Assembly (NCBI GenBank): GCA_041739465.1
Contig: JBGSNX010000016.1
Span: forward strand, 23,575 to 87,574
DNA from: BOKV01 sp041739465
GTDB lineage: Bacteria > Pseudomonadota > Alphaproteobacteria > Rhizobiales > Rhizobiaceae
Reading direction: 5' to 3'
Length of the DNA stretch: 64,000 nt
The translations under genes and the position numbers were made by a program. A model generated the notes under the pieces. The model did not search any database. It saw nothing but the letters and a program-made list of their open reading frames with translations, and was not told the DNA's origin. Position 1 is the stretch's first letter. The number at the start of each line of letters is the position of its first letter. Positions 18,055 through 27,298 of the stretch are shown in pieces.

Positions 18055-19260
18055 ATGCGAACGACATCACATCTGATTTTTGCAATGATGGTTCAAGCCT
18101 TGACGCTGGCGGTACCGGCGACGGCATCTGCTGATCCAGGCTTTTCCAAATGGGTTTCAGGATTTCGGCCCGTGGCGCTGAAGGCAGGTGTCAGTGCTTC
18201 GGCATACGACCTGTCCTTTGCCGGATTGGCGACGCCGGACACGCTGACCATCGAAAAGATGGGCAAGCAGGCAGAGTTCAACAAAAAGGTCTGGGAATAT
18301 CTCGATTCAGCGGTCAGCGAAACGCAGATCCGCAATGGTATCGACATGCGCAAGAAATTTGCAGCCCAGATTGCCAATGTTGAAAGCCGTTTTGGCGTCG
18401 ATGGTGAAACGGTGCTGGCGGTATGGGGTATCGAAACCCGGTACGGTGCGCGCATGGGAGACCACAATGTGGTTCATGCGCTGGCAACGCTGGCCTATGC
18501 CGCGCCGCGCCGGCAGGATTTCTGGAAAAGCGAACTGATCAATGCGCTGAAGATCGTTCAAGGCGGCCATGTTGCACCGAAGTCGATGATCGGCTCATGG
18601 GCTGGAGCCATGGGGCATACCCAGTTCATGCCTTCCAGCTGGAAACAATATGCCGCCGACTACAATGGCGATGGCAAGCGCGACATCTGGACCAGCGTTG
18701 AAGATGCACTGGCGTCCACCGCCAACTACCTTGCAAAACACGGTTGGCGCAAAGGCGAAGCCTGGGGATACGAGGTCGTGTTGCCCAAGGGCGTCGGCGC
18801 AAAATATGCCGGCAAGGACGGCATTTCCATTGCCGAATGGCAGGCCCTTGGGGTTGTTCGCGCCAATGGTGCCAAGTTTCCAAGGCCGGGCGACAAGGCA
18901 GTGCTGAAGCTGCCTGCCGGGAATGCCGGACCTGCATTTCTGGTTCTCAAAAATTTCTACGTAATCAAGCGCTACAACAATTCCGATTTCTATGCTTTTG
19001 CGGTTGGACATCTTTCCGACCGGATTGGCGGTGCTGGTGATTTCGTGAAGTCTTGGCCAAGGGGCTATGACCCGCTTAACGAAGCCGAGCGCAAGGAAGT
19101 CCAGCAAATCCTGACCCGCCGCGGATTTTACAGCGGCGAGATTGACGGCGCGATTGGATCGGGTTCGAAAGAATCGATCCTTGCATTCCAGAGCAGCGTG
19201 GGCATGACGCCAGACGGCTTTGCTTCAAAGGCATTGTTGGCTAAACTGAAGGGCAAGTAG
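18055..19260 (+). CDS. lytic murein transglycosylase, MltB-like (GH103) with peptidoglycan-binding domain
   Basis: This exported enzyme cleaves the MurNAc-GlcNAc bond of peptidoglycan with 1,6-anhydro product formation. It is about 401 residues: a signal peptide ending at TASA, an SLT_2/GH103 domain with the catalytic glutamate in VWGIETRYG (about residue 127), the late family segment GHTQFMPSSWKQYAADYNGD, and a C-terminal PG_binding_1 domain (RRGFYSGEIDGAIG onward). An ATG 18 bases upstream is also possible; this start has a GGAG at a slightly long spacing. The SGNH hydrolase gene follows on the same strand. Confidence 0.92.
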   Translation: MRTTSHLIFAMMVQALTLAVPATASADPGFSKWVSGFRPVALKAGVSASAYDLSFAGLATPDTLTIEKMGKQAEFNKKVWEYLDSAVSETQIRNGIDMRKKFAAQIANVESRFGVDGETVLAVWGIETRYGARMGDHNVVHALATLAYAAPRRQDFWKSELINALKIVQGGHVAPKSMIGSWAGAMGHTQFMPSSWKQYAADYNGDGKRDIWTSVEDALASTANYLAKHGWRKGEAWGYEVVLPKGVGAKYAGKDGISIAEWQALGVVRANGAKFPRPGDKAVLKLPAGNAGPAFLVLKNFYVIKRYNNSDFYAFAVGHLSDRIGGAGDFVKSWPRGYDPLNEAERKEVQQILTRRGFYSGEIDGAIGSGSKESILAFQSSVGMTPDGFASKALLAKLKGK

Positions 19261-19286
19261 CAAAGCTTGCCCGAACTGGAAACGGT

Positions 19287-20555
19287 GTGAAACGAACCTT
19301 CCTGGCATTTATTCTTGCATTCGTACTTGCCCTTGGCGCGCCTGGCGTGGCCAATTGGCCAAGTGCAATGGTTGCGCATGCGCAGCAAACCAAGAAGCCG
19401 CAGGAACAGGTCAAGCGCCGTCCCAATCTGCTGGAAATGCTGTTTGGCGGAGGCCTTCGCAAGCAGAGCCTTCAGCGCAAGGAACTACTCCCAAAAACCA
19501 GGCGCGTGGTGGTTTCGCCGAACCAGCGCAAAAATTCGGTCACCAGCATTGCACCGTCCCAGAAAGTGGTTGTGGTCAAAAGTGAAACGGCCGCGAAAGT
19601 TCTGGTGGTCGGCGATTTTATGGCAGACGGGCTGCATTGGGGACTTGAACAGGCCTATGCGTCCAATCCCAATGCAGTTTTGATCAACAAGAGTTCGGGC
19701 CTATCGGGCATTGTGCGAAATGATGTTGTCGACTGGCCAACGGAAACCATCAAGCTCATCGAGGAATTGAAGCCGGTTGCCGTTGTCTTTCAGGTCGGAA
19801 TGAACGACCGCCAGCAGATGCGTCTTGAAGGCGGAAGGGTGGCAAAGCTCACCGAGCCTTGGCGCAAGGAATACGAAGCGCGGGTAGAGGCGGCGGTAAA
19901 ATCGGTCCGCGACCGCAATATCGCCCTCATCTGGCTGGGTTTGCCGCCGGTGAAATCCGGCGCAATGAACCCCGACTATCTCATTTTCAATGAAATCTAC
20001 CGCACCAAGGTCGAGGCATCCGGTGGCAAGTTTGTGGATGTCTGGGATGGCTTCACCAATGCCGAAGGGCAGTTCATCAATGCCGGCCCGGACATCAATG
20101 GCCAGATCGTGCGACTGAGAAATGCCGATGGCATCAATATGACCCGGGCTGGCATGAGCAAGCTGGCCTTTTATGCCGAGAAAGAAATCAAGAAAGCGGT
20201 TGGCCTGGGAGCGGAGACCGCGATTGCTTCCCTTTCAGCGCCGCAAGGTCCGGCGCAAATCCTCGAGCCGCAATATGATCCGGCAACGACCGGTCGCACC
20301 GTGGTGATTTCGCTCGACAGCCCCCAAGCTGATGGCGGTGACACCCTGGAAGGCGAGAGCGGGTTCCTGGCCGACAAGACGGCCGAAAAAAGCATGAGCC
20401 ATGCCCTGGTTGAAAAAGGGATCGGACTGCAGCCAAGGCCGGGGCGGGTTGATGCCGTGTGGGGTGCAGCTTCGCCAGCATTGCCAAAGCCCGAGCAGGC
20501 GGCTGCAAGTCCGCAGCCAAAGCCTGTGGCCGGGGCACCTGCCGCTGTTCAATAA
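19287..20555 (+). CDS. periplasmic SGNH/GDSL-like hydrolase (DUF459)
   Basis: This 422-residue protein has a signal peptide (KRTFLAFILAFVLALGAPG) and a DUF459 SGNH-hydrolase core. VVGDFMADGLHWGLEQAY takes the place of the GDS block, with GDF rather than GDS. FQVGMNDRQQ is the G/N block, and the conserved Asp-x-x-His position reads DGINMTRAG, so classical catalytic residues look altered. Such proteins are tied to cell-envelope acyl or peptidoglycan modification in alphaproteobacteria. The C-terminal 100 residues are Pro/Ala-rich. The GTG start follows the transglycosylase gene by 26 bases. Whether it is an active esterase is open. Confidence 0.75.
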   Translation: MKRTFLAFILAFVLALGAPGVANWPSAMVAHAQQTKKPQEQVKRRPNLLEMLFGGGLRKQSLQRKELLPKTRRVVVSPNQRKNSVTSIAPSQKVVVVKSETAAKVLVVGDFMADGLHWGLEQAYASNPNAVLINKSSGLSGIVRNDVVDWPTETIKLIEELKPVAVVFQVGMNDRQQMRLEGGRVAKLTEPWRKEYEARVEAAVKSVRDRNIALIWLGLPPVKSGAMNPDYLIFNEIYRTKVEASGGKFVDVWDGFTNAEGQFINAGPDINGQIVRLRNADGINMTRAGMSKLAFYAEKEIKKAVGLGAETAIASLSAPQGPAQILEPQYDPATTGRTVVISLDSPQADGGDTLEGESGFLADKTAEKSMSHALVEKGIGLQPRPGRVDAVWGAASPALPKPEQAAASPQPKPVAGAPAAVQ

Positions 20556-20583
20556 GCGGCAAGCCTTCTGTGTATTTGAAACT

Positions 20584-22032
20584 TCAGTAGGGAAGTGTGG
20601 TTTCGCCCATCAGGTCGAGATCAATGGCTCTGGCAGCTTGCCTGCCTTCACGGATAGCCCAGACCACCAGGCTTTGTCCGCGACGGGCATCTCCGGCGGC
20701 GTAGAGCTTGTCGACCGAGGTCCGGTAGGCTTTGTCATCGGCCTTCAAGGATGCGTTGCCGCGTCGGTCTTTGGCCATCTGGGGTGCAAACTGCTCTATG
20801 AGGGCGTTTTCAAAGGGACCGGCAAAACCGATTGCGAGGAAAACCAGATCGGCCCGCAGGATGAATTCCGTGCCGGGAATGGGTCGCCTCGCTTCGTCCA
20901 CTCTGGCGCATTTGACACCAGTCACCTGACCGTTCTTGCCAACGAATTCCAGCGTTGCAGCAGCAAATTCGCGCTTTGCTCCCTCTGCCTGCGATGAGGA
21001 AGTGCGCATCTTGGTTGCCCAGAACGGCCAAACCGCCATCTTGTCTTCGCGTTCGGGCGGCTCGGGGCGAATGTCGAGTTGGGTTACCTCAACTGCGCCT
21101 TGCCGAAAAGATGTTCCAACGCAATCGGATGCGGTGTCGCCACCGCCGACCACGACGACATGCTTGCCGGCTACCCAGATTTCATCGGAAGGCCAGCCTG
21201 CGCTATTGACGGGCTCGCGACCGACCCGACGGTTTTGCTGCACGAGGAATGGCATTGCGTACTGAACGCCGTGGAGTTCGCCGCCCGGGATTTTTGGATC
21301 GCGCGGATGTTCGCTGCCGACAGCCAACAGGATGGCGTCGTAGGTGTCCTTCAGCTCCTGAGCGGACTTGTCCTTGCCGATTTCAACGCTGCAATGAAAC
21401 ACCACGCCCTCGACCTTCATCTGCTCGATGCGGCGGTCGATGTGGTGTTTTTCCATCTTGAAGTCGGGAATGCCGTAGCGAAGCAGTCCGCCGGGACGGC
21501 TTTCGCGCTCGTAGACGCTGACAGCATGGCCCGCCCGGGCCAGTTGTTGGGCGGCAGCAAGGCCGGCAGGACCTGAACCGACGATGGCCACTTTCTTGCC
21601 GGTCTGGCGCTCCGCTGGTTGCGGCCGGACATACCCAAGCTCGAAACCCTTGTCGGCGATTGCCTGTTCGACGGTCTTGATCGCCACCGGAACGTCTTCA
21701 AGGTTCAGCGTACACGCCTCCTCGCAAGGTGCCGGGCAGATGCGGCCTGTGAACTCCGGAAAATTGTTGGTCGAATGCAGGTTGCGGGAAGCCTCTTCCC
21801 AATCGCCATTGTAGATAAGGTCGTTCCAGTCCGGGATCTGGTTGTGAACCGGGCAGCCGGTGTCGCCATGGCAATACGGAATCCCGCAATCCATGCAGCG
21901 TGCAGCCTGACGAGCGACTTCGCCGTCAGGCATGGGCAGCGTGAACTCGCGCCAGTGGCGGATGCGATCCGAGGCCGGCTGATACTTCGCCGTCTGACGG
22001 TCGATTTCCAGAAAACCTGTTACTTTACCCAT
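20584..22032 (-). CDS. gltD: glutamate synthase [NADPH] small subunit
   Basis: The small subunit of NADPH-glutamate synthase passes electrons from NADPH via FAD and iron-sulfur clusters to the large subunit. It is 482 residues. The N-terminal cluster region shows CMDCGIPYCHGDTGCPVHN and CPAPCEEACTLNL, followed by a FAD-binding VAIVGSGPAGLAAAQQLA and an NADPH-binding VVVGGGDTASDCVG. The ATG giving MGKVTGFLE is preferred because it matches the family and follows GGTGG. It lies downstream of gltB with a 57-base gap, in one operon. Confidence 0.96.
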   Translation of the reverse strand: MGKVTGFLEIDRQTAKYQPASDRIRHWREFTLPMPDGEVARQAARCMDCGIPYCHGDTGCPVHNQIPDWNDLIYNGDWEEASRNLHSTNNFPEFTGRICPAPCEEACTLNLEDVPVAIKTVEQAIADKGFELGYVRPQPAERQTGKKVAIVGSGPAGLAAAQQLARAGHAVSVYERESRPGGLLRYGIPDFKMEKHHIDRRIEQMKVEGVVFHCSVEIGKDKSAQELKDTYDAILLAVGSEHPRDPKIPGGELHGVQYAMPFLVQQNRRVGREPVNSAGWPSDEIWVAGKHVVVVGGGDTASDCVGTSFRQGAVEVTQLDIRPEPPEREDKMAVWPFWATKMRTSSSQAEGAKREFAAATLEFVGKNGQVTGVKCARVDEARRPIPGTEFILRADLVFLAIGFAGPFENALIEQFAPQMAKDRRGNASLKADDKAYRTSVDKLYAAGDARRGQSLVVWAIREGRQAARAIDLDLMGETTLPY

Positions 22033-22089
22033 AAAATCCACCTGTCAGCCGGGTTGCGGTCCGCAACCCAGACCAGTCAAAACAAACAT

Positions 22090-25000
22090 TCACTCTGCCG
22101 CCTGCTGGCCGTAGCGCATATCTTCCATTTCCTGAAGGGCGCGACGGTATTCGACCGGCATGACCTTCACGAATTTAGGGCGATACAGCTCCCAATGGTC
22201 GAGCAATTCCTTTGCCCTCGCCGATCCGGTGTAGTGCAGATGGTTGGAGACAAGCTGATAGAGCCGCTCGTCATCATGCCGGTTCATGTTCGATGACACA
22301 TCGACCCGGCCCTTGTGGGCGAGGTCGCCGCCATGATGGTGAAGCTTTTCGAGAAGATCGTCTTCTTCGGGTACGGGTTCAAGCTCGACCATGGCCATGT
22401 TGCAGCGCTGGGCGAAGTCGCCCTTTTCATCCAGCACATAGGCGATGCCGCCCGACATGCCGGCTGCAAAGTTGCGGCCGGTCTCGCCGATGATTACGAC
22501 AATGCCGCCGGTCATGTATTCGCAGCCATGGTCGCCAACGCCTTCAACAACGGCGATTGCACCGGAGTTGCGCACGCCGAAGCGTTCGCCCGCGACACCA
22601 CCCAGATAGCATTCACCGGCAATCGCGCCGTAGAGCACGGTGTTGCCAACGATAATCGACTGGCTGGCATCGGTGCGCGAATTTGCCGGCGGGCGAACCA
22701 CAATGCGACCGCCTGAAAGGCCCTTGCCGACATAGTCATTGCCAGCACCTTCAAGGTCGAAGGAAATGCCATGCGCAAGGAATGCTCCAAAGCTTTGGCC
22801 CGCTGTTCCTTTCAGCGAAACCGCAATAGTGTCGTCCGGCAAACCGGCATGCCCGTGTACCATCGCAACGGCTCCTGACAGCATTGCGCCAGCCGAACGG
22901 TCCACGTTGGTGATATCCACTTCGATCTTGACAGGTTGGCCGCCTTCAATTGCCGGCATCGCCGCCTCGATGAGCTTGCGGTCCAGCACTTTTTCGATCG
23001 GATGTTCCTGCCTGCGGGTCCAGCGAGCTTCGCCTTGTTCCGCTTCCGGCTTGAAGAATATCTTCGAAAAGTCGAGACCGCGCGCCTTCCAGTGGTCGAT
23101 CATTTCGGCTTTTGCCAGCATCTGGCTTTCACCGATCATCTGCTCAAAACTGCGGTAGCCAAGCTCGGCCATTATTTGCCGGACTTCTTCTGCCACGAAG
23201 AAGAAATAGTTGATCACATGCTCTGGTTGGCCCTTGAAGCGCTTGCGCAGCACAGGGTCTTGGGTGGCAACGCCAACCGGGCAGGTGTTGAGGTGGCATT
23301 TGCGCATCATCACGCAGCCGGTGGCAATGAGCGGGGCTGTTGAGAAGCCGAACTCATCCGCGCCTAGCAAGGCACCAATTACCACGTCCCTGCCGGTCTT
23401 GAACCCGCCATCCACCTGCAGGGCAATACGCGAACGAAGCCCGTTGAGCACCAGCGTCTGGTGGGTTTCGGCAAGGCCCATTTCCCACGGGCTGCCTGCG
23501 TGCTTCAAGGATGTCAGCGGTGAAGCGCCGGTACCGCCATCATAACCGGAAATTGTGATGTGGTCGGCGCGCGCCTTGGCAACTCCGGCAGCAACGGTGC
23601 CAACGCCCACTTCGGACACCAGCTTTACCGATACCATTGCCTGCGGGTTGACGTTCTTCAAGTCGAAGATCAGCTGCGCCAAATCTTCGATTGAATAGAT
23701 GTCATGGTGCGGCGGTGGCGAAATCAGCCCAACGCCCGGTGTCGAATGCCGGGTCTTGGCAATGACTGCATCTACCTTGTGGCCGGGCAATTGCCCGCCT
23801 TCGCCGGGCTTTGCGCCCTGCGCGATCTTGATCTGCAGCATGTCAGCATTGACGAGATACTCTGCCGTAACGCCAAACCGTCCCGAAGCGACCTGTTTGA
23901 TCGCCGAGCGTTCGGGGTTTGCCGATCCGTCGGGCATCGGACGGAAGCGGTCTGGTTCTTCGCCGCCTTCACCGGTGTTCGAACGGCCACCAATCGCATT
24001 CATTGCACGGGCAAGGGTGGTGTGCGCCTCGCGGCTGATCGAGCCGAAGCTCATGGCACCGGTGGCAAAACGCTTGACGATTTCGGAAGCTGGTTCAACC
24101 TCGTCGATTGAAACCGGTTCACGGCCGTCCTGCTGTGCTGTGTTCAGGCTGAAAAGGCCGCGGATGGTCGCCATCTGGCGATCCACCGAGTTCACTTCCT
24201 CGGCAAAATCGCGGTACTTGTCCCAGGACTTGGCCCTGACTGCATGTTGGAGCGAGGCAATGTTGCCAGGTGTCCAGGCATGGGCCTCACCGCGCATGCG
24301 GAAAGCGTATTCGCCGCCAACATCCAGCGAGCGGGCCAGGACAGGATCGTTGCCAAAGGCCGCCATGTGACGTTCGACAGTTTCGCGGGCAATCTCGGCA
24401 AGGCCGACGCCTTCGATCTGCGTCGCGGTGCCGGTGAAGAAATTGTCCACGAATTCGGTCGAAAGGCCCACTGCGTCGAAAATCTGCGCGCCGCAATAGG
24501 ACTGATAGGTCGAGATGCCCATCTTGGACATGACCTTCAAAATTCCCTTGTCGACCGCCTTGATGTAGCGCTCAACCAGTTCGTCAGCGTCGACTTCCTT
24601 TGGAAATTCGCCGCGCTTGTGCATGTCCAGCAGGGTTTCGAAAGCAAGGTATGGATTGATTGCTTCGGCGCCATAGCCAGCGAGGCAGCAAAAATGGTGC
24701 ACTTCGCGTGGCTCGCCTGTTTCCACCACCAGACCGACGGACGTGCGCAAGCCCTTGCGAATGAGATGGTGATGAACCGCGGCGGTTGCCAGCAATGAAG
24801 GTATGGCAATCCGGTCGGGTCCGACCTGCCGGTCCGACAGGACAATGATGTTGTAGCCGCCAGCGACAGCAGCTTCGGATCGTTCACAAAGCCGCTTCAA
24901 CGCTTCGCCCAGTCCGGCAATGCCTTCCAGGGCAGAATAGGTCATGTCGATGGTCTTGGTGTCGAAACGGTCTTCGACATGGCCGATTGAACGGATCTTT

Positions 25001-26739
25001 TCCAGATCCGCGTTGGTCAGGATCGGCTGGCGCACTTCAAGACGCTTGCGCCGTGAAGACCCTACCAGATCGAAAATGTTGGGACGCGGGCCAATGAACG
25101 AGACAAGGCTCATCACCAGCTCTTCGCGTATCGGGTCGATTGGCGGGTTGGTGACCTGCGCAAAGTTCTGCTTGAAATAGGTGAACAGCAGCTTCGACTT
25201 CGAGGACATCGCCGAAATCGGCGTATCGGTTCCCATCGAGCCGATGGCTTCCTGGCCGGTTGTCGCCATGGGTGACATCAGAAGGCGCGTGTCTTCCTGA
25301 GTGTAGCCAAAGGCCTGCTGGCGGTCGAGCAGCGTGACGTCGCGGCGCAATGCGCGCGGCTCCACCGGCTTCAAGTCCTCCAGGATCAACTGGGTGTTCT
25401 TGAGCCATGTGCGGTATGGGTGACGCCCTGAAATCTCGGACTTTATCTCTTCGTCCGAAACGATGCGGCCTTGCTCCAGGTCGATAAGCAACATGCGGCC
25501 CGGCTGCAGTCGCCACTTGCGCACGATGCGCTCCTCAGGAACCGGCAGCACGCCAGCCTCAGAAGCAAGGATTACCCGGTCATCATCGGTGACGATGTAG
25601 CGCGCCGGGCGCAGGCCGTTGCGGTCAAGCGTGGCACCAATACGCACGCCATCGGTGAAAGCGACTGCAGCTGGGCCGTCCCACGGCTCCATCAAGGCTG
25701 CGTGGTACTCGTAGAATGCCTTGCGGTCTGCATCCATGGACTTGTTGCCAGCCCATGCTTCAGGGATCAGCATCATCATAGCGTGAGGAAGCGAGTACCC
25801 GCCCTGGCAAAGGAATTCGAGCGCGTTGTCAAAGCAGGCAGTGTCCGACTGGCCCTCGTAGGAAATAGGCCAGAGCTTCTCGATGTCATTGCCGAACAAT
25901 TCGGAATCGACTGAGGCCTGGCGGGCTGCCATCCAGTTGACGTTGCCGCGCAGCGTGTTGATCTCGCCATTGTGGGCAACCATCCGGTACGGATGCGCCA
26001 GCTTCCAGGAAGGGAAGGTGTTGGTTGAAAACCGTTGGTGCACCAATGCCAGCGCTGTTTCATAGCGCGGATCGCTGAGATCGGCATAATAGCGCGACAC
26101 CTGGAAGGCGAGGAACATGCCCTTGTAGACAATGGTGCGTGCTGACAGCGAGACGATGTAGAAACCGTTGTCGCGGCCCGATGTCTCTGCGTAGATACGG
26201 TTTGAGATGACCTTGCGAAGCACATACAGGCGACGCTCGAAATCGTCGTCGCTTTCAAGGTTTGCAGCACGCGCGATGAACACCTGGCGGTGGACCGGCT
26301 CGGATGCTGCAATGTGGGGGGCGGCGGACAGCGATGAATTGTCGACCGGCACATCGCGAAAGCCGATGATCTGCTGGCCTTCGGCAAGTGTTACCTCGCT
26401 GATGATGCCTTCGATATGCTGGCGCAAGGCCGCGTCCCTTGGCATGAACAGATAGCCGACTGCGTAATGTCCGGGCGCTGGCAAGGTGATGCCTTTGGCC
26501 AGCATTTCCTCGCGAAACAACCGGTCGGGAATTTGCGTCAACATGCCTGCGCCATCGCCCATCAATGGGTCCGCGCCGACTGCGCCGCGATGGGTGAGGT
26601 TTTCCAGCATGAAAAGCCCGTCGGCCACGATCTGGTGCGATTTGACGCCCTTCATGTTGACAATGAAGCCAACGCCGCAGGCGTCATGTTCCTTGCGTGG
26701 GTCGTAAAGACCGCCGTGATCGCTTACAAAACCAGCCAT
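22090..26739 (-). CDS. gltB: glutamate synthase [NADPH] large subunit
   Basis: The large subunit makes glutamate from glutamine and 2-oxoglutarate. At about 1549 residues it has the full family architecture: an N-terminal class II glutamine amidotransferase whose nucleophile is Cys21 in HDACGVGF after a short propeptide, a central domain, an FMN-binding synthase domain (VKLVSEVGVGTVAAGVAKA; ISGYDGGTGASPLTS), a 3Fe-4S region (CVMMRKCHLNTCPVGVATQ) and a C-terminal beta-helix. The start at MAGFV has a GGAGG ribosome site; the frame extends 52 codons further upstream but that stretch does not look like GltB and contains a terminator-like hairpin. Confidence 0.97.
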   Translation of the reverse strand: MAGFVSDHGGLYDPRKEHDACGVGFIVNMKGVKSHQIVADGLFMLENLTHRGAVGADPLMGDGAGMLTQIPDRLFREEMLAKGITLPAPGHYAVGYLFMPRDAALRQHIEGIISEVTLAEGQQIIGFRDVPVDNSSLSAAPHIAASEPVHRQVFIARAANLESDDDFERRLYVLRKVISNRIYAETSGRDNGFYIVSLSARTIVYKGMFLAFQVSRYYADLSDPRYETALALVHQRFSTNTFPSWKLAHPYRMVAHNGEINTLRGNVNWMAARQASVDSELFGNDIEKLWPISYEGQSDTACFDNALEFLCQGGYSLPHAMMMLIPEAWAGNKSMDADRKAFYEYHAALMEPWDGPAAVAFTDGVRIGATLDRNGLRPARYIVTDDDRVILASEAGVLPVPEERIVRKWRLQPGRMLLIDLEQGRIVSDEEIKSEISGRHPYRTWLKNTQLILEDLKPVEPRALRRDVTLLDRQQAFGYTQEDTRLLMSPMATTGQEAIGSMGTDTPISAMSSKSKLLFTYFKQNFAQVTNPPIDPIREELVMSLVSFIGPRPNIFDLVGSSRRKRLEVRQPILTNADLEKIRSIGHVEDRFDTKTIDMTYSALEGIAGLGEALKRLCERSEAAVAGGYNIIVLSDRQVGPDRIAIPSLLATAAVHHHLIRKGLRTSVGLVVETGEPREVHHFCCLAGYGAEAINPYLAFETLLDMHKRGEFPKEVDADELVERYIKAVDKGILKVMSKMGISTYQSYCGAQIFDAVGLSTEFVDNFFTGTATQIEGVGLAEIARETVERHMAAFGNDPVLARSLDVGGEYAFRMRGEAHAWTPGNIASLQHAVRAKSWDKYRDFAEEVNSVDRQMATIRGLFSLNTAQQDGREPVSIDEVEPASEIVKRFATGAMSFGSISREAHTTLARAMNAIGGRSNTGEGGEEPDRFRPMPDGSANPERSAIKQVASGRFGVTAEYLVNADMLQIKIAQGAKPGEGGQLPGHKVDAVIAKTRHSTPGVGLISPPPHHDIYSIEDLAQLIFDLKNVNPQAMVSVKLVSEVGVGTVAAGVAKARADHITISGYDGGTGASPLTSLKHAGSPWEMGLAETHQTLVLNGLRSRIALQVDGGFKTGRDVVIGALLGADEFGFSTAPLIATGCVMMRKCHLNTCPVGVATQDPVLRKRFKGQPEHVINYFFFVAEEVRQIMAELGYRSFEQMIGESQMLAKAEMIDHWKARGLDFSKIFFKPEAEQGEARWTRRQEHPIEKVLDRKLIEAAMPAIEGGQPVKIEVDITNVDRSAGAMLSGAVAMVHGHAGLPDDTIAVSLKGTAGQSFGAFLAHGISFDLEGAGNDYVGKGLSGGRIVVRPPANSRTDASQSIIVGNTVLYGAIAGECYLGGVAGERFGVRNSGAIAVVEGVGDHGCEYMTGGIVVIIGETGRNFAAGMSGGIAYVLDEKGDFAQRCNMAMVELEPVPEEDDLLEKLHHHGGDLAHKGRVDVSSNMNRHDDERLYQLVSNHLHYTGSARAKELLDHWELYRPKFVKVMPVEYRRALQEMEDMRYGQQAAE

Positions 26740-26832
26740 TGTCCACACCCTCCATCCCCAAGCCGCAGCAATTTCAATGGGCTGTCGACTTCTGTCGCCC
26801 GCATCGGTTGCCTCACCAAGGCCTCTGGCGTC

Positions 26833-26856
26833 AAAAAAGGACAGCATTCCTGTCCT
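26833..26856 (-). terminator. terminator/attenuator-like hairpin in the gltB leader
   Basis: Read on the minus strand, AGGACAG, a five-base loop and CTGTCCT form a 7-bp stem followed at once by TTTTTT. It lies about 95 bases upstream of the gltB start and nothing on the minus strand immediately upstream needs a terminator. It may therefore be a transcription attenuator of gltBD. No competing antiterminator stem was established by eye. Confidence 0.5.
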
Positions 26857-27182
26857 ATTGCAACCAAAACTGCCAGAATTGGACCGTGCGGGCAAGAGAA
26901 ACTTGTGTCACAGGCTCAGGCGTATTGAAATAATGTTAGCTATCTTTCAGACAAGGGTGTTGCGAACATTTGTCATGCGCGATACCTTCATCCCAAGCGG
27001 GGCAAAAAATCCAATATCAGACACGAGCGAATGAACCTCCTGTAAAGCAGGATGCGTTGTTCAAAGTGCAAAGTTCGTTTCGGCGTCCTGTCCAAGAATG
27101 TCTCGTCAGACCCCCGGCGCTGTCGCCCCCAGCAAGGGAAACATGGCTGACGAAGCATTTTCGATAATGACCGGCCCCGAAG
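26857..27182. other. intergenic stretch between gltB and the threonine aldolase
   Basis: I see no convincing gene here. The stretch contains the upstream leader and promoter region of gltB (minus strand). On the plus strand it is followed by a strong orphan terminator, so a small RNA may be transcribed rightwards. TTGCGA, 17 bases, TACCTT beginning near 26960 is a weak promoter candidate. An in-frame ATG run at 27143-27253 runs through the terminator hairpin and is unlikely to be a gene. Confidence 0.4.
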
Positions 27183-27224
27183 AACCCGGCTCCGCTTTAG
27201 TGGAGCCGGGTTTCTTGTCTTTAG
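27183..27224 (+). terminator. strong orphan rho-independent terminator
   Basis: AACCCGGCTCC, an eight-base loop and GGAGCCGGGTT form a perfect 11-bp stem followed by TTCTTGTCTTT on the plus strand. No plus-strand gene ends just before it, because the upstream gene gltB reads leftwards. It therefore points to an unannotated plus-strand transcript, or it shields the following gene. Confidence 0.75.
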
Positions 27225-27298
27225 ACCACTTCTTGCAGTCTGGCCCGTTTTGACGCATGGCTGCTGCCATCAATTGGATGACGGACGGGTCAAATTGC

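Noticed and set aside
26740..26895. In-frame N-terminal extension of gltB
   Set aside because: It adds 52 residues not found in GltB, spans a terminator hairpin, and the internal ATG has a better ribosome site and puts the catalytic cysteine at the usual place.
27143..27253. Short plus-strand open frame over the orphan terminator
   Set aside because: Its second half is the terminator hairpin itself, and there is no convincing ribosome site or similarity.
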